This document shows, in pieces, positions 56,440 through 64,000 of a stretch of DNA of 64,000 bases. The position numbers and the translations under genes are program-made. This DNA is from Kitasatospora terrestris (GTDB lineage Bacteria; Actinomycetota; Actinomycetes; Streptomycetales; Streptomycetaceae): NCBI RefSeq assembly GCF_039542905.1, contig NZ_BAABIS010000001.1, forward strand, positions 4,154,001 to 4,218,000, given 5' to 3'. The notes beneath the pieces are model-generated. The model was given only the letters and a program-made list of their open reading frames with translations, made no database searches and was not told where the DNA came from. Positions within the stretch are counted from its first letter, which is position 1; each line of letters begins with the position of its first letter.

Positions 56440-58125
56440 CTACTGCTCGGGCCCGGGCGTGGGGGACTTCACCGGCGGCGGCGCGCTGCTGGCGGCGCTG
56501 GGCGACCCCGCGCTGGCCGAGGGCGACGCCGAGCGGGAGGGCGAGGCGGAGGCGCTGCCGCTGGCCGAGGCGCTGGCCGAGGCCGACGGCGAGGCCGACT
56601 TCGACGGCGACGCCGAGGGGCTGTAGCTCGGACTCTCCGGCGCCCGGGTGGTGGTCTGCGGCCTGGTGGGCGCCTGGGTGGTCGGCTTCTCCTCGGTCGG
56701 CGTGCTCGGCGTGGAGGTGACCGTGGTGACGCTCGGCTGCGGCGCGGGGGTGTTGCCCTGGCCGCCGGACAGCGCGAAGCCGATCCCGGCCCCGACGGCC
56801 GCCAGCAGTCCGAGCCCGGCGAGCACCCAGCCCCACTTGCGCGAGCCGTGCCCGTTGCCGCCGTTGCCGCCCCCGCCGTAGCCGTCCTCGGCGCTTCCGC
56901 CGGCACCGCCGTAGGGCTGGGCGGGCGTCTGGTACGACATCGCCTCGGTCGGGCCGGTCGCGGCGGCCTTGCCGAGCGGCTCGGTGAGCGCCGTGCCGCC
57001 GCTGGGCACGCCCTCGTAGCCCGGGTAGTTGCCGGTGTTCCCGGAGGCGGCCGCGGCCAGCCCGGCCGCGGCGGCGGCAGCGGCGGCCGCACCGGCCGCG
57101 TACCCGGCGCCGCCCGCGCCGTGCATCTCGCGCAGCGCGTGCTGGACGTGGGCGCGGAACTCGTCGGCGCTCTGGAAGCGGTCCTCCGGGTTCTTCTCCA
57201 ACGCCCGCAGCACCAGCGCGTCCAGCTGCGGCGGCACCCGGTCGTTGGCCCGGGAGGGCGCAACCGGCGCGTCCTGGACGTGCTGGTAGACCACCGAGAG
57301 CGGGGTGTCGCCGGTGAACGGCGGCCGCAGCGCGAGCAGCTCGTAGAGCATGCAGCCCGCCGCGTAGAGGTCGGAGCGGTGGTCGACCGACTTGCCGAGC
57401 GCCTGCTCCGGCGACAGGTACTGCGGGGTGCCCATCACCATGCCGGTCTGGGTCATGGTGGAGGCGGCGCCGGTCAGCGCCCGCGCGATGCCGAAGTCCA
57501 TCACCTTCACCGCGCCGCTGACGGTGATGATGACGTTGGCGGGCTTGATGTCGCGGTGCACGATGCCGTGCCGGTGGCTGTACGACAGCGCCTCCAGCAC
57601 CCCGGCGGTGATGATCAGCGCCTGGTCGACCGGCGGCGCCGCCTCGTCCACCAGCAGCTCGCGCACGGTCCGGCCCTCGACCAGCTCCATCACGATGTAC
57701 GGGGTGGTGTCCCCCGCGTCGTCGTGCTCCTCGCCGGTGTCGTAGACCGCGACGATCGAGTGGTGGTTGAGCGAGGCGACAGATTGCGCCTCCCGGGTGA
57801 ACCGCAGCCGCGCGGTGTCGTCCTGGGACAGCTCCGGGCGGAGCAGCTTGACCGCGACGGTGCGGCCCAGCCGGATGTCCTGGGCCGCGAAGACCTCCGC
57901 CATGCCGCCCCGGCCGAGCCGCTTGGTCAGCCGGTAGCGCCCCTCCCCGACGGTGCCGTACGGGGCCGCCGTGCCGCGCGCGGGCGTGGCCGCGCCGGCG
58001 GGCAGCACCGTGGTCTCCGCCGTTCCGTCGGCCTCGGCGGGTTGTTCGGCCTCCGCCGTCCCGTCACCGGCCGCGGGAACGTCCTGCTCGTCCGCGCCGT
58101 CGCCCGGCTGCTCAGTCTGGCCCAT
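56440..58125 (-). CDS. Membrane-anchored Ser/Thr protein kinase (PknB-like, no PASTA)
   Basis: A 561-residue protein. The kinase domain lies at about 64-335: glycine loop GRGGMAEVF, K93 in AVKLL, HRDIKPAN (190-197) and DFG (210-212), with a TMTQTGMVMGTPQYLSPE activation loop. A glycine/alanine-rich juxtamembrane region follows, then one membrane helix (about 431-453). The external tail of about 105 residues is threonine/serine/proline-rich, with many SxS repeats but no PASTA domains. Such kinases regulate cell-wall synthesis and development. ATG 58123-58125 follows CGAGGAGCG. TAGCGT at about 58190 may be the -10. Confidence 0.92.
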   Translation of the reverse strand: MGQTEQPGDGADEQDVPAAGDGTAEAEQPAEADGTAETTVLPAGAATPARGTAAPYGTVGEGRYRLTKRLGRGGMAEVFAAQDIRLGRTVAVKLLRPELSQDDTARLRFTREAQSVASLNHHSIVAVYDTGEEHDDAGDTTPYIVMELVEGRTVRELLVDEAAPPVDQALIITAGVLEALSYSHRHGIVHRDIKPANVIITVSGAVKVMDFGIARALTGAASTMTQTGMVMGTPQYLSPEQALGKSVDHRSDLYAAGCMLYELLALRPPFTGDTPLSVVYQHVQDAPVAPSRANDRVPPQLDALVLRALEKNPEDRFQSADEFRAHVQHALREMHGAGGAGYAAGAAAAAAAAAGLAAAASGNTGNYPGYEGVPSGGTALTEPLGKAAATGPTEAMSYQTPAQPYGGAGGSAEDGYGGGGNGGNGHGSRKWGWVLAGLGLLAAVGAGIGFALSGGQGNTPAPQPSVTTVTSTPSTPTEEKPTTQAPTRPQTTTRAPESPSYSPSASPSKSASPSASASASASGSASASPSRSASPSASAGSPSAASSAPPPVKSPTPGPEQ

Positions 58126-58236
58126 CGCTCCTCGCCCCGGGCACTCGCTCGGCGCGCGGTCGCCCTGTCGGTTCCGTCCTCAGGAACGCTACCGCCTTTG
58201 GCCGTCAGCCGTTGACGGCGGCGGCCGCGGGCCCGG

Positions 58237-59667
58237 TCAGATCCGGCCGTCCGCGGCGGAGGTGCCGCCGAGGTCGAGCACGGTGGCGGTGCGCGGCGCA
58301 CCGTAGGTGTCGTTGTTGCTGTTCGCGGTCGCCGCGATCATCACGATGACGACGGCCAGCACGATCACGCCGACGATCACGCCGACCACGATCAGCGCGG
58401 TCGAGCAACCGCTGTTGTTGTTCGCCGCCGGGTTGGGTGCGAACTGCGGGGCGGGCATCGGCCGCGGCGTGTTCATCTGCTGCTGCGGGAACGGCTGCGG
58501 CGTCGAGTACGGCTGCGGGAAGACCGGCTGGCCGAACGGCGGCGGCGTCTGTGCCGCCTGCGGGAACGGCTGCGGGGTCTGCGCCGCCTGCGGGAAGGGC
58601 TGCGGCGTCTGCGCGTACGGCGGCGGGGTGTGCGGACCGGGCGCGGGCTGGTACGGCTGCTGGACCTGCGGCGCCGGGGTCCGCAGATCGGCGTTCACCT
58701 GCGGGAAGTTGGTGAGCGACGGCGCGGCGTGCACGGAGCGCGGGCCCTCGCTGATCACCAGCGGCGTGGAGGCCTGCAGCGGGGTGGCGGCCTGCTCGCC
58801 GGACGAGACGCGCTCCACCTCCTCGCGCATCGCCGCCGCGGTCGGGAAGCGGTGCGCCGGGTCCTTGCGCAGGGCACGGGCCACCAGCGCGTCCACCGCC
58901 GGGGTGACCGCCCGGTTCAGCGCGGACGGCGCCGAGGGCTCCTCCTGGACGTGCTTGTACGCGATCGAGAAGGCCGAGTCGCCGTCGAACGGCAGCTGTC
59001 CGCTGAGCAGTTCGAACAGCATGCAGCCCACCGAGTACAGGTCGGACCGGGCGTCCACGCTCTTGCCGAGCGCCTGCTCCGGCGACAGGTACTGCGGGGT
59101 GCCGACCACCATGCCGGTCTGGGTCATCGAGGTGACCCCGGACTGCAGCGCCCGCGCGATGCCGAAGTCCATCACCTTGACGGTGCCCTTGGAGCTGACC
59201 ATCACGTTGCCGGGCTTGATGTCGCGGTGCACCAGGCCCTGGTCGTGCGAGGCCTCCAGCGCCGACAGCACCGCGGCGGTGATCTTCAGCGCCTGCTCGG
59301 TCGGCATCGCGCCGTACCGGGCGATCGCGTCGTCCAGCACGTCCTTGAGCGACTGGCCCTCGACGTACTCCATGACGATGTACGGGGTGGTGGCGCCGTC
59401 GGCTGCGACGTCCTCGCCGGAGTCGAAGACCGAGACGATGTTGGTGTGCTGCAGCCGGGCCACCGCCTGCGCCTCGCGCCGGAACCGCTCCTTGAACGAG
59501 GCCTCGCGGCCCAGTTCGGTGTGGAGGGTCTTCACCGCGACCTGGCGGTCGAGCACGGAGTCGTACGCCAGGTGCACCGACGCCATGCCGCCCTGGCCGA
59601 GCAGCCGCTGGAGCACGTAGCGGCCGTTGCCCAGCGAGTGGCCCTCGGCCGTGGTGCCGTCACTCAT
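58237..59667 (-). CDS. Membrane-anchored Ser/Thr protein kinase with Pro/Gln-rich linker
   Basis: A 476-residue protein. The kinase domain is at about 16-290: GQGGMASVH, K46 in AVKTL, HRDIKPGN (147-154) and DFG (167-169). The activation loop TSMTQTGMVVGTPQ is nearly the same as in the neighbouring kinase, which points to an old duplication. A proline/glutamine-rich linker (about 330-410) contains tandem TPQPFPQAAQ units. One membrane helix follows near 425-450 and a short external tail of about 30 residues. ATG 59665-59667 has GAGGGGGAA upstream. It precedes the other kinase by about 110 bp. Confidence 0.92.
   Translation of the reverse strand: MSDGTTAEGHSLGNGRYVLQRLLGQGGMASVHLAYDSVLDRQVAVKTLHTELGREASFKERFRREAQAVARLQHTNIVSVFDSGEDVAADGATTPYIVMEYVEGQSLKDVLDDAIARYGAMPTEQALKITAAVLSALEASHDQGLVHRDIKPGNVMVSSKGTVKVMDFGIARALQSGVTSMTQTGMVVGTPQYLSPEQALGKSVDARSDLYSVGCMLFELLSGQLPFDGDSAFSIAYKHVQEEPSAPSALNRAVTPAVDALVARALRKDPAHRFPTAAAMREEVERVSSGEQAATPLQASTPLVISEGPRSVHAAPSLTNFPQVNADLRTPAPQVQQPYQPAPGPHTPPPYAQTPQPFPQAAQTPQPFPQAAQTPPPFGQPVFPQPYSTPQPFPQQQMNTPRPMPAPQFAPNPAANNNSGCSTALIVVGVIVGVIVLAVVIVMIAATANSNNDTYGAPRTATVLDLGGTSAADGRI
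58547..58606. repeat. Tandem 30-bp repeat in the kinase linker
   Basis: Two near-identical 30-bp units (58547-58576 and 58577-58606) differ at three positions and encode the repeated TPQPFPQAAQ decapeptide. Copy number may vary between strains. Confidence 0.65.
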
Positions 59668-59788
59668 CGTCGGTGTTCCCCCTCGGCGCGGTACGTCCGG
59701 ACAGGGGGCCAGGGTATCGGCTCGGGGCCGCGCCGATACGCGGCCCCCGCCGATGGTTACGGGTCCGGAACTCCGCCTACGGAGCGGC

Positions 59789-60379
59789 CTACAGGTACGG
59801 GCCGGAGCGGATGCCGCGGCCGGGGGCCGGCTCCTCGGGGTCCTCCGGGCCGTGCAGTCCGGGCGGCAGCGCGCGGCGCATCTGCTCCAGCTGGGCGCGG
59901 GCCGCCATCTGCTGGGCGAACAGCGCGGTCTGGATGCCGTGGAACAGGCCCTCCAGCCAGCCGACCAGCTGGGCCTGGGCGATCCGCAGCTCGGCCTCGG
60001 TCGGCACCGAGTCGTCGGTGAAGGGCAGCGACAGCCGCTCCAGCTCCTCGACCAGCTCGGGGGCCAGGCCCAGCTCCAGCTCCTTGATCGAGCTGGCGTG
60101 GATCTCCTTGAGCCGCACCCGGCTCGCCTCGTCCAGCGGCGCCTGGCGGACCTCCTCCAGCAGCTGCTTGATCATGCTGCCGATCCGCATCACCTTGGCC
60201 GGCTGCTCGACCATCTCGGTCACCGGCAGCTCGCGCGGCTCACCGGACTCGTCGCCGCCCCGGCCGAACCCGGTGCCCGGCACCATGCCGACGGGCATCC
60301 CGTCGGGCCCGACGATCAGCACCTTGGGGCTGTCCTCCGAGGGGTCCTGCTGCGACCGTTCGTTCATCGGGTTGGTCAT
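59789..60379 (-). CDS. bpa: Bacterial proteasome activator Bpa
   Basis: A 196-residue, mostly helical protein of the Bpa/PafE family. These form twelve-fold rings that open the 20S proteasome without ATP and admit unfolded proteins. The core four-helix region (about 65-165) has VMRIGSMIKQLLEEVRQAPL and AQAQLVGWLEGLFHGIQTAL. The C-terminus SGPYL gives the terminal YL used to dock into the proteasome, comparable with GQYL in mycobacteria. ATG 60377-60379 follows GAAGGAGC. The proteasome genes are not in this window. Confidence 0.9.
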   Translation of the reverse strand: MTNPMNERSQQDPSEDSPKVLIVGPDGMPVGMVPGTGFGRGGDESGEPRELPVTEMVEQPAKVMRIGSMIKQLLEEVRQAPLDEASRVRLKEIHASSIKELELGLAPELVEELERLSLPFTDDSVPTEAELRIAQAQLVGWLEGLFHGIQTALFAQQMAARAQLEQMRRALPPGLHGPEDPEEPAPGRGIRSGPYL

Positions 60380-60510
60380 AGCTCCTTCATATGCTTCGTC
60401 CACCGAGCTGGTCAACGAACCGGGTCCGGCGATCGTCCCACAGCCGTCCGCGGTTCTCAGCCAACACCCGCTGATTCCAGGGCAGATGCCCGGGGGGTGG
60501 AGGGCGCGGT

Positions 60511-61374
60511 TCAGCGGTGGCGCAGCCGGAAGCCGACCAGCGCCAGGCCGAAGCCGATCAGGGTCAGGCCGGCGCCCAGCGGGAGCTGCAGGGTGGAGGG
60601 GTCGGTCCAGTGCAGCGGCAGCGCGGCGTCCGCCTGGGCCTGCGCGGCGGCCTGCGGCCGGGTCGCACCGGTGGCCGCGGTGACCGGGGCGGAGGGCGAG
60701 GGGCCGTCCGGGCCGGCCATCGGGGGCAGCGCGTCGCCGGCCTCCTCGTCCCAGCCGTCGGCCGGTTCGGCGGGGACGACGAGCTCGGGCTCCTCGGGCA
60801 GCGCGGCCGCCGGGGCGGGCTGGTGCCGGGTCCCGCGCTCGCCGCCGTGCGCCGGCGGGATCCGGCCGGCCGCGGCGGTCGGGACCGGCGAGGCCGACGG
60901 GGACGCGGTGGCCGTTGCGGACGCCGAGGAGGTGGGCGAGACGGAGGGGGAGGCGGGGACGGAGGGGCTCGGCTCGGCCGCGTCGCTCGGCTCGGCGGAC
61001 GGCGAGGGCACCGGGGTGGCGCGGGTGGGCTCGCCGCTCGGCGGGCAGGTCTCGCCGGGATCGGTCGGCACCGGAGTCGAGGGCTGCACCGTCACCGCGG
61101 ACGCCACGGGGACCTGGGGCAGCTGCGGCAGCCCGGGGAGCACCGGTGTCACGGGGACGGCCGGCAGGGCCGCGGATATCCGGGCCGGCACCTGCTGGAC
61201 GGCCGGCTCCACCGTCCGCCCCTCCCCCGGCGGGGTGTCCGGGCCGGTCGCCGCCGCGGTGCCCGCGACCAGCAGCGGCAGGGCCAGGCCGGCGCCGGTC
61301 ACCGCCGCCCAGCGGCGGGCGGCGGTGAGGCGGGGCGAGAGGAACGCTGAGCGCGGGTACCGAGGCGCGGCCAT
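60511..61374 (-). CDS. Exported proline/serine-rich membrane-anchored protein
   Basis: A 287-residue protein. A signal segment at about 18-43 (AAVTGAGLALPLLVAGTAAA) is followed by a long low-complexity region rich in proline, serine, alanine and threonine (about 45-245). A C-terminal membrane helix (LGAGLTLIGFGLALVGF) and the basic tail RLRHR end it. There is no LPxTG/LAxTG motif, so it is probably membrane-anchored rather than sortase-linked. No functional domain recognised. ATG 61372-61374 has GGAAGGACC about 10 bases upstream. Confidence 0.7.
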   Translation of the reverse strand: MAAPRYPRSAFLSPRLTAARRWAAVTGAGLALPLLVAGTAAATGPDTPPGEGRTVEPAVQQVPARISAALPAVPVTPVLPGLPQLPQVPVASAVTVQPSTPVPTDPGETCPPSGEPTRATPVPSPSAEPSDAAEPSPSVPASPSVSPTSSASATATASPSASPVPTAAAGRIPPAHGGERGTRHQPAPAAALPEEPELVVPAEPADGWDEEAGDALPPMAGPDGPSPSAPVTAATGATRPQAAAQAQADAALPLHWTDPSTLQLPLGAGLTLIGFGLALVGFRLRHR

Positions 61375-61524
61375 GGGAACAGGTCCTTCCGACGGCCGAC
61401 CGCGCCGGGGGGCGGTCGGAGGCGGAACAGCTCCGGACCAGCGTCACACATTCCGACATTCCGGGCATTTCGGGTGCGGAGCAGTCGTCCCCGATCCGGC
61501 GGTCACAGCTTCCGGTGCATGCCG

Positions 61525-62010
61525 TCACAGCTCCCGGTACATCAGGTGCAGCCCGACCCGGCCGAGCCCGGGGTGGGCGAACGCGCCGGGCACCGTGCCG
61601 AGCACCTCGAAGCCGAGCCGCCGGTACAGCTCGACCGCCGGGGCATTGCTCTCCACCACGGCGTTGAACTGCATGCCCGCGTACCCCTCGCGGCGCGCCC
61701 AGTCCAGCGCCGTCTCGCAGAGCGCGCGGCCCACGCCCTTCCCCCGGGCGCCGGCGGCGACCATGAAGCTCGCGGTCGACACGTGGGCACCCGGCCCGGG
61801 CCGGTTGGGGCCCATCTTGGCGGTACCGAGGACCCGGTCGCCGTCGACCGCCACCACGGTCCGGCCCGGCGCGGACTCGATCCAGGTGGCACGGGCGTCC
61901 GCCTCGTCCAGCCCGGGGTCGTAGACGAAGGTCTCCTGCGCCCGGACGACCTCGCGGACGATCTCCCACACCTGCGGCCAGTCGGCCTCGGTGAACTCTC
62001 GAATCTGCAT
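61525..62010 (-). CDS. GNAT-family N-acetyltransferase
   Basis: A 161-residue enzyme with the GNAT fold: MQIREFTEADWPQVWEIVRE at the start, the acetyl-CoA pyrophosphate loop ARGKGVGRALCETAL (about 88-102), and ESNAPAVELYRRLGFEVLGT near the end. It transfers an acetyl group from acetyl-CoA to an unidentified amine. ATG 62008-62010 has GAGG 6 bases upstream. It is transcribed towards the exported protein gene. Confidence 0.86.
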   Translation of the reverse strand: MQIREFTEADWPQVWEIVREVVRAQETFVYDPGLDEADARATWIESAPGRTVVAVDGDRVLGTAKMGPNRPGPGAHVSTASFMVAAGARGKGVGRALCETALDWARREGYAGMQFNAVVESNAPAVELYRRLGFEVLGTVPGAFAHPGLGRVGLHLMYREL

Positions 62011-62486
62011 GGACCTCGAATACCACGACAGATGGCGGCGGGCCGGACAGTGTGATCAACCTTTTCCGGATTCCCACACTCCACCCGTTGCACCTGGTGT
62101 TTCAGAGGCCCGCCGTTTCCCTGCGGCCCCCTTGGGCCACCGGGGAAATGAACGTGGCAATCCTGCGCACCGGGCGTTTCGTCGGCCTCGTGCGGCGCTG
62201 CGCCGAAGAAGCCGAGGCGGAACTCGACCCGGCCGCCGCCGTGCGGCACGGCTCACGGCCGGCCGACCCGGACGAACAGTTCGAGCACATTCGATCCCTG
62301 GAAAGCACCACCCGGAAACTCGTCCGGAAGCGGCTGATCGCCGCTGCGACAGCTGCGCCGTACGTTCCAGCACGTCGGCCCGGTACCGGTGCACATCGGC
62401 GCCCGGAACTTCACCGACCTCGGCAGAGCGGCCGATCCGGCCGGGGCAGGGGAACCCGCCCCGGCCGGCCGTTCCCCGTCGGGCCG
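62011..62486. other. Region between GNAT and oxidoreductase genes; possible short gene remnant
   Basis: On the plus strand an open frame from ATG 62148 reads MNVAILRTGRFVGLVRRC and continues with coding-like third-position GC to about 62345. It has GGGGAA just before it. It then runs without a stop into the antisense of the oxidoreductase gene, so a true end is missing. It could be a gene remnant; I would not call it a gene. Confidence 0.3.
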
Positions 62487-63464
62487 TCAGACCGTGAGGA
62501 CGACCTTGCCGACCTGCTCGCCCGCCTCGACCACGCGGTGCGCCTCGGCGGCGTCCGCCATCGGCAGCACCCGGTCCACCACCGGCCGCACCACACCCGC
62601 CTCGACCAGCGGCCAGACGTGCTCGCGGACGGCGGCGACGATCGCCGCCTTCTCCGCCAGCGGGCGGCCGCGCAGGTTGGTGGCGATCACCGCGGCCCGC
62701 TTGCGCAACAGCGCGTTCAGGTCGAGCTCGCCCTTGACCCCGCCCTGCAGGCCGATGATCACCAGCCGGCCGTTGACCGCCAGCGCCTCCACGTTCCGCT
62801 GCAGGTACTTGGCGCCGATGATGTCCAGGACCACGTCCGCCCCGGCGCCGTCCGTCGCCTTCCGGACCTCCGCCACGAAGTCCTGCTCGCGGTAGTCGAT
62901 CAGGACGTCCGCGCCCAGCTCCGCACAGCGCTCCAGCTTCGCCGCGCTGCCGGCGGTGACCAGCACCCGCGCCCCGACCGCCTTCGCCAGCTGGATCGCC
63001 ATCGTGCCGATCCCGCTCGCCCCGCCGTGGACCAGCACCGTCTCGGCGGGCCGCAGGTGCGCCGTCATGAAGAGGTTCGACCAGACCGTGCAGACCACCT
63101 CGGGCAGCGCCGCCGCCCGCTCCGCGTCCAGACCCGCCGGGACCGGCAGCAGCTGGCCGGCCGGCACCGCCACCCGCTCCGCGTACCCGCCGCCGGTCAG
63201 CAGCGCGCACACCTCGTCCCCGACGCCCCAGCCCGCGACGCCCGGACCGAGCGCGACGATCCGCCCGGCGCACTCCAGCCCCGGGTACGGCGAGGTGCCG
63301 GGCGGCGGGTCGTAGAAGCCCTGACGCTGCAACAGGTCGGCCCGGTTGACCGCACCGGCCGCGACCTCGACCAGGACCTCGCCCGCACCGGGCACGGGAT
63401 CGGGCACCTCGGCCCAGGTCAGCACCTCGGGTCCGCCCGGCCGGGAAATCGTGATGGCTCGCAT
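62487..63464 (-). CDS. NAD(P)H:quinone oxidoreductase-type zinc-independent MDR enzyme
   Basis: A 325-residue medium-chain dehydrogenase/reductase of the quinone oxidoreductase (PIG3-like) branch. NRADLLQRQGFYDPPPGTSP and YPGLECAGRIVALG form the N-terminal fold, HGGASGIGTMAIQLAKAVGA (about 140-160) binds NADPH, and YREQDFVAEVRKATDGAGAD follows. The catalytic zinc ligands of alcohol dehydrogenases are absent. It reduces quinones or alpha,beta-unsaturated carbonyls. ATG 63462-63464 has TAGCGT 7 bp upstream (leaderless). It is divergent from the potassium channel gene. Confidence 0.9.
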   Translation of the reverse strand: MRAITISRPGGPEVLTWAEVPDPVPGAGEVLVEVAAGAVNRADLLQRQGFYDPPPGTSPYPGLECAGRIVALGPGVAGWGVGDEVCALLTGGGYAERVAVPAGQLLPVPAGLDAERAAALPEVVCTVWSNLFMTAHLRPAETVLVHGGASGIGTMAIQLAKAVGARVLVTAGSAAKLERCAELGADVLIDYREQDFVAEVRKATDGAGADVVLDIIGAKYLQRNVEALAVNGRLVIIGLQGGVKGELDLNALLRKRAAVIATNLRGRPLAEKAAIVAAVREHVWPLVEAGVVRPVVDRVLPMADAAEAHRVVEAGEQVGKVVLTV

Positions 63465-63579
63465 GCGGCCCACGCTACAAGTGGGCCCGGCGTCAAGTGA
63501 CGTGGCGTCCGGATGTCGGGGTGGCGACACTCCGCGAAAGGGTGTCCCGAAGGGCGGTACGCCCCCCATCCTTGACCGT

Positions 63580-64000
63580 GTGCCGTACTCGAACCCGCCG
63601 ATCGTCTCCCTGCCGGCCCGGCCCACCACGCCGCCGATCCGGCAGGTCCTCAAGCGGCTGCTGCTGGCCCTGGGCGTCCTCGTCCTCACCGCGCTGGTCG
63701 TCTGGGCCGACCACGCCGGGTACAACGACAACTCCGACGGCAGCGTCGACTTCCTGGACGCCGCGTACTACGCCACCGTCACCCTCTCGACCACCGGCTA
63801 CGGCGACATCACCCCGGTCAGCGACAGCGCCCGGCTGATCAACATCCTGGTGATCACCCCGCTGCGCGTGGTCTTCCTGATCATCCTGGTCGGCACCACC
63901 CTCGAGGTGCTCACCGAACGCACCCGCCAGCAATGGCGCATCGGACGCTGGAGGTCCACCGTGCGCGAGCACACCGTCGTGATCGGCTACGGCACCAAGG
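63580..64000 (+). CDS. Potassium channel with TrkA-type regulatory domain (partial, runs off the window)
   Basis: The first 140 codons are present. Two membrane helices (about 24-43 and 87-108) flank a pore helix and the selectivity filter TTGYGD (71-76). A linker rich in arginine leads into the start of an RCK/TrkA-N Rossmann domain (HTVVIGYGTK). This is the two-helix, RCK-gated potassium channel layout (MthK/KcsA-like). GTG 63580 is chosen over an overlapping GTG at 63578 because it opens the frame with VPYSNPP. The end lies beyond 64000. Confidence 0.88.
   Translation, partial: MPYSNPPIVSLPARPTTPPIRQVLKRLLLALGVLVLTALVVWADHAGYNDNSDGSVDFLDAAYYATVTLSTTGYGDITPVSDSARLINILVITPLRVVFLIILVGTTLEVLTERTRQQWRIGRWRSTVREHTVVIGYGTK

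Overview
The window is chromosomal DNA from a high-GC actinomycete of the Streptomyces/Kitasatospora type. Codons end mostly in G or C, GTG and TTG starts are common, and several genes appear to be leaderless. Family markers point the same way: Bpa, an Lsr2-type protein, mycothiol-dependent enzymes, DUF3151/DUF2617/DUF3152 proteins, an HspR operator and a ParB (parS) site. Nearly everything is conserved housekeeping; the accessory part is a polymorphic-toxin island at 18-24 kb.

Layout. 1-1.8 kb: two tandem LuxR-type regulators on the minus strand, the second frameshifted and cut by the window edge. 2.5-4.6 kb: a TDT-family transporter divergent from its LysR regulator. 4.6-7.3 kb: clpB behind an HspR box. 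7.35-9.8 kb: lipoprotein plus XRE regulator, a small secreted crystallin-like protein and a YbjN protein. 9.9-18 kb: aminotransferase, DUF2617, membrane spermidine-synthase-like protein, SRPBCC protein, pyrE, a parS palindrome, dedA, fba and DUF3151. 18-24 kb: an ATPase with a propeller-like C-terminus, divergent from a coupled operon that encodes a CpnT-type WXG100-like protein, a toxin with a C-terminal deaminase domain, a SUKH-4 immunity protein, a SUKH-4/deaminase fusion and a broken SUKH-4 copy. 24-30 kb: DUF3152 protease-like protein, mycothiol-dependent enzyme, purL-purQ-purS, an Lsr2 paralogue and two identical tRNA-Gly genes. 30.2-33.9 kb: ABC exporter with its own two-component system. 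33.9-39.7 kb: purC, a dimethylformamidase-like protein, a degenerate M48-like membrane protein and purD. 40-50.6 kb: SLATT protein, unknown protein, GntR regulator, nitrilase-family enzyme, a second mycothiol-dependent enzyme, BRO-N protein, MFS transporter, M64 peptidase, BenE transporter and a LAxTG surface protein. 50.7-56.4 kb: the E1alpha/E1beta/E2 operon of a 2-oxoacid dehydrogenase, an orphan NarL-type response regulator and an APH-fold kinase. 56.4-64 kb: two membrane Ser/Thr kinases, bpa, a secreted protein, GNAT, quinone oxidoreductase and the start of a K+ channel.

How the genes work together. Purine synthesis (purS, Q, L, C, D), pyrimidine synthesis (pyrE), glycolysis (fba) and branched-chain 2-oxoacid oxidation are the metabolic core. 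ClpB under HspR and Bpa belong to protein quality control. The toxin operon has its own well-spaced promoter (TTGACC, 17 bp, GATAGT) and coupled genes, as expected for a secreted toxin with cognate immunity proteins. The most unusual observation is that the toxin and the nearby SUKH fusion carry the same variant deaminase signature: HxE, then C-x6-C, then FP and SHSxDY.
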